Shown here piece by piece: positions 41,390 to 50,381 of a stretch of 50,381 bases of DNA. A model generated the notes under the pieces. It did not search any database and was not told the origin of the DNA. It saw nothing but the letters and a program-made list of their open reading frames with translations. Origin of the DNA: Gemmatimonadota bacterium. Lineage in GTDB: Bacteria; Gemmatimonadota; Gemmatimonadetes; Longimicrobiales; Gaopeijiaceae. The stretch is from NCBI GenBank assembly GCA_022826005.1, contig JAJDVT010000089.1:1-50381 (forward strand), read 5' to 3'. Both the position numbers and the translations under genes were made by a program. The first letter of the stretch is position 1, and the number at the start of each line of letters is the position of its first letter.

Positions 41390-42503
41390 CCGGAGGGCCA
41401 CCGCAGGGCGCTGAGGCCGGACAAGCCGCGAAGGCCCCGCGGAACGCGGAAGCCGGGCAGGGTACCCGGGACCCGCAGGATGCCCGCGAGATCGGCCGCT
41501 CGCGCGAGGGCTGGCCGATCGTCGCGTACCGGCTTGGCGCGGGTCCGCTGAGAGTCAGCCTGATCGCGGGGTGCCACGCGGACGAGCCCGTGGGTCCCCG
41601 CTTCCTGCGGCAGCTGGTCGGTCTGCTCTCCGGTCCGGGTGGGCGCGAGTTGCGCCGGCGGGCGACCTGGTTCGTCATCCCGCACCTCAACCCGGACGGA
41701 GCCGCCGCCAACGCTGCGTGGCAGACGCCGGACGCCGAGCGCTACGACTTAGCCGACTGGCTGCGCCACCGCGTGCGCGAGCTTCCCGGCGACGACATCG
41801 AGTTCGGATTCCCGCGTGGGGAGCACGACGCCGGTGCCCGCCCCGAGAACCGCGCCGCCTGGGAATTCTGGCGCGGCGCAGCCCCCTTCGACCTGCACGT
41901 CAGCCTTCACGGGATGAGCATCGCGGCGGGCCCGTATTTCCTGGTCGAGCGGTCGTGGTGGCCGCGCTTCCAGGAGGCGGCCCGCGCCCTGGCCGGCGAG
42001 GTCCGGCGAGCCGGGTACGAGCTGCACGATGTCGAACGCGAGGGCGAGAAGGGCTTCCACCGGCTGGCGCGCGGGTTCTGCAGCCGCCCCGACTCGCGCG
42101 CGATGCGGCAGCACTTTCGGGACCTCGGCGACCCGGCGACGGCGGCGCGGTTCCGTCCCAGCTCCATGGAGGCGGTCCGCGCGCTGGGCGGCGACCCCCT
42201 TACGCTGGTGACCGAGATGCCGCTGTTCATCACGCCGGGGGTGGGCGTCGAGCTGGGGCCGCCGGACCCGGCGCTGATGCGGTGGCGGGAGCGGGTCGCC
42301 GCGTGGGATGGGCGGATTCGGGGGGTGGAGGGGCCGGGGCGGTCGGGCGTGGGGGGCGAGCGCGAGGCCGTGGCGCGCGAGATGGAGGCCGTGCGGGGGG
42401 AGGCGGGGGGGCGGGGCTGCGCGCGATGCCCGTGCGGGACCAGGTGCGGTTCCAGTGGGCCTTCATCCAGGCCGGGCTGGAGGTGGTGGGCCGTGCGGAC
42501 TGA
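41386..42503 (+). CDS. M14-family zinc carboxypeptidase-like protein with apparent frameshift
   Basis: Coding similarity begins by about 41479 (REIGRSREGWPIVAYRLGAG). It continues with the zinc motif CHADEP, PHLNPDGAAANA, and the third zinc ligand in DLHVSLHGMS, all features of M14 peptidases or deacylases. No ATG, GTG or TTG precedes the zinc motif in frame; only CTG at 41386 is available, and the first GTG (41590) would remove it. Near 42395-42416 a run of G residues separates this frame from the plausible C-terminus (AMPVRDQVRFQWAFIQAGLE) in another frame, ending TGA 42503. Either a sequencing slip or a decaying gene. Peptidase specificity unknown. Confidence 0.65.
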
Positions 42504-42544
42504 CAGCCCCAGCGACCGGCCACGCCAGGTGCGACCCGTGGCGG

Positions 42545-42988
42545 TCAGCTTCCGGCCACAAACGGACTCCGCGTCTTCAATTCGGGGAACAGGGAGAAGT
42601 CACGGTCGCGCGTAAGCAGCTCGTCGGCGCCATGCGCCAGGCACAGAGCGGCCACGCGGGCGTCGTGGACCACCGGGCCGCGCACGCGCGGCCGCACGAG
42701 CAGCCTTTCCAGAATGTCGATGAAGTCGCGGGTCTCCCCGAGGAGGCGGATCGAGGGTGAGTCGGTCCACGCCCGCAGCTGGCTCCACGCCTGGTCGGGT
42801 GTCGACTGCGCACCCCGCCAGATCCGCCGGTTCGTTACGACGCTGAAGAACTCGTAGCAGCAAGGCCAGGGGATGGCCCAGGTGGCGTTGCCCCCGGCCA
42901 GATCCCGGAGAATGCGAGCGGCATCTTCGTGCACCCGCGATTCCCGGCGGTGCGCGTAGACCAGCACACTCGTGTCGACCGCGATCAC
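42545..42988 (-). CDS. vapC: VapC-like PIN-domain toxin (module 2)
   Basis: PIN-domain ribonuclease, 147 residues. Acidic residues Asp5 (IAVDTSVLVYAHRR), Glu46 (CCYEFFSV), and Asps in VVHDARVAALCLAHGA and TRDRDFSLF are present, so the active site is intact. Start GTG overlaps the antitoxin stop as GTGA. Transcribed leftward, converging on the M14 gene. Family members cut tRNA or rRNA; the target here is unknown. Confidence 0.88.
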   Translation of the reverse strand: MIAVDTSVLVYAHRRESRVHEDAARILRDLAGGNATWAIPWPCCYEFFSVVTNRRIWRGAQSTPDQAWSQLRAWTDSPSIRLLGETRDFIDILERLLVRPRVRGPVVHDARVAALCLAHGADELLTRDRDFSLFPELKTRSPFVAGS

Positions 42989-43233
42989 GGCTCCGCCGGG
43001 TGTTCGTAGATGATCTCGGAGAGGTCCTGCCAGGAGTATGCCTCCAGGGGATCGTCGTCGGTCGGGTCGCCGACGCTGAGCTCGGGCAACCGGTAGGGTT
43101 CCGAGGATGCAGGCGTCGCCAGGACCATTCGGAGTCCCTCCTCGACGACCGACCGCAGGGTGCCGCCGACCTCCCGCGCGTGCTGCTTGGCCCGGGCCAG
43201 CAACTCGTCATGAATCTCGATGGTGGTTTTCAT
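42985..43233 (-). CDS. vapB: VapB-like ribbon-helix-helix antitoxin (module 2)
   Basis: Antitoxin of 82 residues. The N-terminus (MKTTIEIHDELLARAKQHAR) is a ribbon-helix-helix DNA-binding unit of the kind in VapB/type II antitoxins; then EVGGTLRSVVEEGLRMVL, and an acidic tail (DPTDDDPLEAYSWQDLSEII) that would bind VapC. ATG at 43233 is preferred; GTG at 43236 is immediately before it. A clear palindrome lies just upstream. Confidence 0.88.
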   Translation of the reverse strand: MKTTIEIHDELLARAKQHAREVGGTLRSVVEEGLRMVLATPASSEPYRLPELSVGDPTDDDPLEAYSWQDLSEIIYEHPAEP

Positions 43234-43245
43234 CACCCATACTAC

Positions 43246-43263
43246 CCATATAATTCAATATGG
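43246..43263 (-). promoter_or_regulatory. VapB operator candidate: CCATAT-N6-ATATGG palindrome
   Basis: CCATAT (43246-43251), six-base spacer AATTCA, ATATGG (43258-43263). Further CCCATA half-sites occur at about 43237 and 43268, so several dimers could bind. It starts 13 bases from the antitoxin start. Autorepression by VapB is a known mechanism; the site is assigned by position. Confidence 0.6.
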
Positions 43264-43321
43264 TCAACCCATATACTGTGGTCCATGGCCCGGTGGCCCC
43301 CCATCGCCGTATCTTCTTCGC

Positions 43322-46845
<3,524 letters not shown>

Positions 46846-46850
46846 GGGCC

Positions 46851-47099
46851 ATGCCAAACGGAGGTTCGGACTGCTGCGGCACCTGCTGGTTCAATCGGGC
46901 TAACGGCGGCAGGAAGGGCAGTCCCAGTCACGACCATTCAATCCCCAGCCACTGTGAAATCCGGGATCTGCGGATCGAGGACCCCTTCTACACCTACTGC
47001 TCGAATCACCCTTATCGGATGCAACGACGGGTCGAGGTGCCAGAGTGTCCAGGACGCGATCGCGAGGATCGAGAAGTCGGTGCGCGAGGCTCCAGGTGA
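46851..47099 (+). CDS. Cys-rich small protein, possibly metal-binding
   Basis: An 82-residue protein starting at ATG 46851, six bases after the amidohydrolase stop. The N-terminal 55 residues are rich in Cys and His: GGSDCCGTCWFNRANGG, HDHSIPSHCEIRDL, YTYCSNHPYR. Spacing of the cysteines suggests a zinc-ribbon-like site. The last 25 residues are basic and less ordered. No named family recognised. Confidence 0.6.
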   Translation: MPNGGSDCCGTCWFNRANGGRKGSPSHDHSIPSHCEIRDLRIEDPFYTYCSNHPYRMQRRVEVPECPGRDREDREVGARGSR

Positions 47100-47114
47100 T
47101 TGACCACGAGGAGA

Positions 47115-47145
47115 GTGACCGGTCATTGTGCCCCAGTGACCGGTC
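47115..47145 (+). promoter_or_regulatory. Paired palindromic boxes upstream of the dehydrogenase gene
   Basis: Two copies of GTGACCGGTC (47115-47124 and 47136-47145), each centred on the perfect palindrome GACCGGTC, with starts exactly 21 bp apart (two helical turns), in the gap 47100-47202 before the dehydrogenase ATG. Suggests a repressor or activator dimer bound twice; regulator unknown. Confidence 0.5.
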
Positions 47146-47202
47146 TCGTTCGCCAAGGCCCGCCCCTGGTCCGCCAACACCCGCCCCCTGTCGGCCGAAG
47201 AC

Positions 47203-49749
47203 ATGAACCCCCCGCCAGCCGCGCCCCCCAGGGCCAGGGTTGCCGTCATCGGCGCCGGCATCGTCGGGAACTGCCTGGTTGAGCACCTGGCCCGACTCGG
47301 TTGGGACGACCTTGTCCTGATCGACAAGGGCCCGCTGCCCGACCCCGGCGGATCGACCGGCCACGCGTCCAACTTCATCTTCCCGACCGATCACGGCCGC
47401 GAGATTGCGCTGATCACCCTGGAGAGCCAGCGGCAGTACGAGGCGCTCGGGGTGAACACGACCTGCGGCGGCATCGAGGTCGCGCGCACCGGGGAGCGCA
47501 TGGAGGAGCTGCGGCGTCGGATGACCTCGGCGCGCGTGTGGGGGATCGAGAGCGAGTTGCTGACGCCGGCGGAGGTTGTCAAGAAGGTGCCGTTCGTCAG
47601 CCCGGACGTGATCCTGGGCGGATTCTACACGCCGAGCGTGTCGGTGGTCGACTCCGTGCGGGCGGGGACGATCATGCGTGAGCGGGCCCTCGCCAGGGGA
47701 TTGCTGACCGTGCTGGACGAAACCGAGGTGACCGGCCTGGAGGTGGAGCCGGTGGCGTTCGGTCGCCCGCGCGTCCGTGCGGTGGTGACGACGCGGGGCA
47801 CCATCGAAGTGGACCACGCGGTCATCGCCTGCGGCGCCTGGAGCCCGCGGATCGCCGCAATGGCCGATGCCACGATCCCGCTAACCCCGGCGGTTCATCA
47901 GATGGCCGACTTCGGCCCGGTCGAAATCCTGCTTGCGACCGGCAACGAGATCGGCTACCCCATCGTGCGCGACATGGACTCGTTCATGTACGAGCGCCAG
48001 AGCCACGGAGCGATGGAAGTGGGCTCGTACGCGCACCGTCCCATCCTGTTGCACCCGGACGACATCCCCTCCGTCGCCGAGGCGGAGCGGTCGCCGACCG
48101 AACTACCCTTCACGCCCGACGACTTCGCGCCGCAACTGGAACGGGCACACGAAATCATGGGCGAGCTCCTGGCCGGCACCCGGATGGAGTACGCCGTCAA
48201 CGGCCTGCTCTCGCTCACCCCCGATACCCAGCAGGTACTGGGCGAGACCGCGGAGGTGGCGAACCTGTGGTCGGCGGCGGCGGTCTGGGTGCGGGAGGGC
48301 CCCGGGTCGGCCCAGCTCATCGCCGAGTGGATGACGTACGGCTACCCGCGCCTCCTCGACCCGCACGGCTCGGACGTCACCCGCTTCCAGCCGCACGAGC
48401 GCACCGGGCATCACGTCCGCACACGCTGTCGCGAGCACTTCCGCAAGACGTACGGGATCGTGCATCCGCGCGAGCAGTGGGAGTCGGCGCGCGGCGTGAA
48501 CCGGTCGCCCTTCCACCCCCGCACCGAGGCGCTGGGGGCCGAGTACTTCGAGGCGCGTGGGTGGGAGCGCCCGCAGTGGTACACGTCGAACGAGGATCTG
48601 GTGGCGCGCTACGACGTCCCCGACCGCCCGCACGAATGGGACCGCCGCTGGTGGTCACCCATCATCAACGCGGAGCACCTGCACCTGCGCGAGAAGGTCG
48701 GGTTGGTGGATCTCGGCGCCTTCCAGATCTTCGACCTCTCGGGGCCCGGCGTGGGCCCGTACCTCGAGCGGATGACCGTCAACGAGTGCGACCGTCCGGC
48801 CGGCAGCTCGATCTATACGCCCCTGCTGACGCCGGACGGCGGTTTCCGGGCCGACCTGACCATCCAGCGGCTCGCGGATGACCGGTTTCGCGTCGTCACG
48901 GGCGTGTTCGACGGGGCCCGGGACGCCTTCTGGTTCCGCAAGCACCTGCCGGCGGACGGATCGGTGCGCTTCGAGGACCGGTCGTCCGCGGTGTCCACCC
49001 TCGGGGTGTGGGGACCCGACGCACGCGCCTTGCTCTCCAGGATCGCGGACTGCGGGCTCGGCCAGGCCGATTTCCCATACGGCGCGGTGCGCCCCGTCCT
49101 GATCGACGGCATCCCCACCACCATGTTGCGCATCTCCTACGTAGGCGAGAGCGGCTGGGAGATCTACACCCGCACGGAGCACGGCCAGGCGCTGTGGGAT
49201 GCGATTTGGGAAGCGGGCCGCGACTTCGACGCCCGCCCCGTCGGGATCGGCGTCTACGGCACCACCGGACGCATGGAAAAGGGCTACCTGCTCATGGGCG
49301 CCGAACTCACGTCGGAGTATTCGCCGGTCGAAGCCGGGCTGGCGCGGCCCCGGATGAAGCGGGCGGACTTCATCGGCAGGACGGCCTACCTGAAGGCTCG
49401 CGAGCGGGGCCCGGCGGCGAGGATCTGCACCCTCACCGTGGACGACCACACGAGCGCCTCCGGCCAGCGACGCTTCCCCACCGGCGGAAACGAGCCGATC
49501 CTGACGCCGGGCGGGAAGCGCATCGTCGATGCACTGGGCAGAGAGTCCCGCGTCACCTCCGCCGGGATGGGCCCGTCCGTGGCCAGGTACCTGCTGATGG
49601 CCTATCTGCCGGTGGAACACGCCCGAGTAGGCGCCCACCTGCAGGTGATGTACATGAACGAATGTTTCCCGGTCACGGTGGCGGCCGTCGGTGGGGTCGG
49701 GGGGAGCACGGCCCTGTTCGACCCGTCCGGGAGCCGGATGAAGGGATAG
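47203..49749 (+). CDS. Dimethylglycine/sarcosine dehydrogenase-like FAD enzyme with GcvT C-terminus
   Basis: Flavoprotein of 848 residues. The N-terminal FAD domain has VAVIGAGIVGNCLVEHLARL (GxGxxG) and His54 in STGHASNF, at the position that carries covalent FAD in dimethylglycine dehydrogenase. The substrate domain runs to about 400, a short middle domain follows, and the C-terminal half is a GcvT-like folate-binding region (REKVGLVDLGAFQIFDLSGP; YVGESGWEIYTRTEHGQALW; CTLTVDDHT). It would demethylate dimethylglycine, sarcosine or a related betaine product, passing the methyl as formaldehyde or to tetrahydrofolate. Start ATG after a non-coding gap with two palindromes. Intact. Confidence 0.88.
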   Translation: MNPPPAAPPRARVAVIGAGIVGNCLVEHLARLGWDDLVLIDKGPLPDPGGSTGHASNFIFPTDHGREIALITLESQRQYEALGVNTTCGGIEVARTGERMEELRRRMTSARVWGIESELLTPAEVVKKVPFVSPDVILGGFYTPSVSVVDSVRAGTIMRERALARGLLTVLDETEVTGLEVEPVAFGRPRVRAVVTTRGTIEVDHAVIACGAWSPRIAAMADATIPLTPAVHQMADFGPVEILLATGNEIGYPIVRDMDSFMYERQSHGAMEVGSYAHRPILLHPDDIPSVAEAERSPTELPFTPDDFAPQLERAHEIMGELLAGTRMEYAVNGLLSLTPDTQQVLGETAEVANLWSAAAVWVREGPGSAQLIAEWMTYGYPRLLDPHGSDVTRFQPHERTGHHVRTRCREHFRKTYGIVHPREQWESARGVNRSPFHPRTEALGAEYFEARGWERPQWYTSNEDLVARYDVPDRPHEWDRRWWSPIINAEHLHLREKVGLVDLGAFQIFDLSGPGVGPYLERMTVNECDRPAGSSIYTPLLTPDGGFRADLTIQRLADDRFRVVTGVFDGARDAFWFRKHLPADGSVRFEDRSSAVSTLGVWGPDARALLSRIADCGLGQADFPYGAVRPVLIDGIPTTMLRISYVGESGWEIYTRTEHGQALWDAIWEAGRDFDARPVGIGVYGTTGRMEKGYLLMGAELTSEYSPVEAGLARPRMKRADFIGRTAYLKARERGPAARICTLTVDDHTSASGQRRFPTGGNEPILTPGGKRIVDALGRESRVTSAGMGPSVARYLLMAYLPVEHARVGAHLQVMYMNECFPVTVAAVGGVGGSTALFDPSGSRMKG

Positions 49750-49783
49750 TCCCGCGCCGACGGTCTCCCCCTCCTCCCCAGGC

Positions 49784-50381
49784 TCACCGCGCCTCCGCCA
49801 GCCTGGCCCCATCAACGACGCCGTCACCTCCTTCCCTCCCCCAGAGGCAGGCCAGAGCCCAGCCCCAGTCGATGCGTTCCCCCCGCCACAGCGAGCCGCC
49901 GGCCGAGGGTCCGATGCCGCGCTGCCCATGCCAGCGGGCCAGTCCGAAGTCCGGTGTGGCGGGTGGTAGGAGGTCCGCCGGTGCTGCCGCCGGGTCGTCC
50001 GCCAGGGCCGCCGTCGGTTCGTCCGCCAGGGCCGCCGTCGGTTCGTCCGCCAGAGTCGCGACCGGGGCCGCCGCCGGATCATCCGCCGGAGTCACCGCCG
50101 GAATGTCGGCCGCTGGCACCCCCGCCACCTCGGACGCCCCGCCAGGCAGCAGCCCGCCGATGTCCGGGGCCTCGGGCACCGCCGGCATATGCACGCCTAG
50201 CGGATTGAAGAACTGCGGAACCCCGTGCTCGTCCATCTCGACCCGCCAGCCGCCTTCGTGCACCGCCCGGTGGTGGAAGGGACAGAGCAATACGAGGTTG
50301 TGCATGGCGGTCTCTCCGCCGCGGGCCCAGTGGGTGATGTGGTGCGCGTGGGTGCGCAGCCGCGACCCGCAGCCGGGGAAG
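49784..50381 (-). CDS. HNH endonuclease, 13E12/DUF222-type (partial, 5' end beyond window)
   Basis: C-terminal part of a protein whose start lies beyond base 50381; the frame is open to the edge. The HNH nuclease motif is RLRTHAHHITHWARGGETAM then NLVLLCPFHHRAVHEGGW. The C-terminus has 8-residue repeats (ADEPTAAL) from 24-bp DNA repeats, then an ordinary tail. Such proteins usually carry an N-terminal DUF222 domain, outside the view. Many are domesticated or mobile-element related. Confidence 0.75.
   Translation of the reverse strand, partial: FPGCGSRLRTHAHHITHWARGGETAMHNLVLLCPFHHRAVHEGGWRVEMDEHGVPQFFNPLGVHMPAVPEAPDIGGLLPGGASEVAGVPAADIPAVTPADDPAAAPVATLADEPTAALADEPTAALADDPAAAPADLLPPATPDFGLARWHGQRGIGPSAGGSLWRGERIDWGWALACLWGREGGDGVVDGARLAEAR
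50007..50054. repeat. 24-bp tandem duplication in HNH gene
   Basis: Two copies (50007-50030, 50031-50054) of a 24-bp unit coding an 8-residue repeat; the second differs in its last base, and further diverged copies follow. In-frame, so protein length can vary. Confidence 0.75.

Overview
The window is high-GC DNA that reads like a chromosome fragment of a Gemmatimonadota-type bacterium. The evidence is a SusC-like TonB receptor with a carboxypeptidase-like N-terminus, a DUF5916 outer-membrane protein, several secreted 6-bladed propellers carrying the EGDGPGEF-type motif, frequent GTG starts and abundant PIN/HipA toxin modules. A flavin-GcvT dimethylglycine/sarcosine-type dehydrogenase would fit a marine or host-associated life. 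The taxon is an inference from family content, not a measured match.

Layout. 0-3.7 kb: export adaptor plus two MacB/FtsX-type permeases. 3.8-9.9 kb: TonB receptor, alpha/beta hydrolase (opposite strand) and DUF5916 protein. 10.1-13.9 kb: a hipBA module preceded by three palindromic boxes, abutting a membrane PHP-domain protein and a HupE/UreJ-like protein. 14.0-18.5 kb: secreted LVIVD-type propeller, a small secreted protein, vapBC and a multicopper oxidase overlapping vapC. 18.6-21.6 kb: a two-TM SLATT-like protein with an overlapping proline-rich micro-ORF, a small membrane protein and a secreted repeat protein.

21.7-30.4 kb is the most accessory-looking part: a second hipBA whose kinase is cut off and joined to the tail of a DUF4143 ATPase, a STAS protein, two tandem propellers, a large AlbA_2/TPR protein, and a graveyard with pieces of a sterol-methyltransferase-like gene and of mcrC. 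30.4-34.7 kb: TlpA-like thioredoxin, HAD hydrolase, small membrane protein with a 16-bp x5 tandem repeat upstream, and a DUF234-type ATPase with a broken P-loop. 34.8-41.4 kb: type III glutamine synthetase, lipoprotein propeller, an aconitase-X pair and two tandem lipoproteins. 41.4-50.4 kb: M14 peptidase with an apparent frameshift, a second vapBC, thiC under a TPP riboswitch with an enlarged P3 arm, amidohydrolase lipoprotein, Cys-rich micro-protein, dimethylglycine dehydrogenase-like enzyme and a partial HNH endonuclease.

Themes. All four toxin-antitoxin pairs join antitoxin and toxin by the same GTGA stop-start overlap. Both HipA kinases look altered: the first has lost three catalytic or metal-binding residues, the second its C-terminus. 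Several loci carry palindromes placed as autoregulatory operators. No tRNA, rRNA, CRISPR array or intact insertion sequence was recognised.
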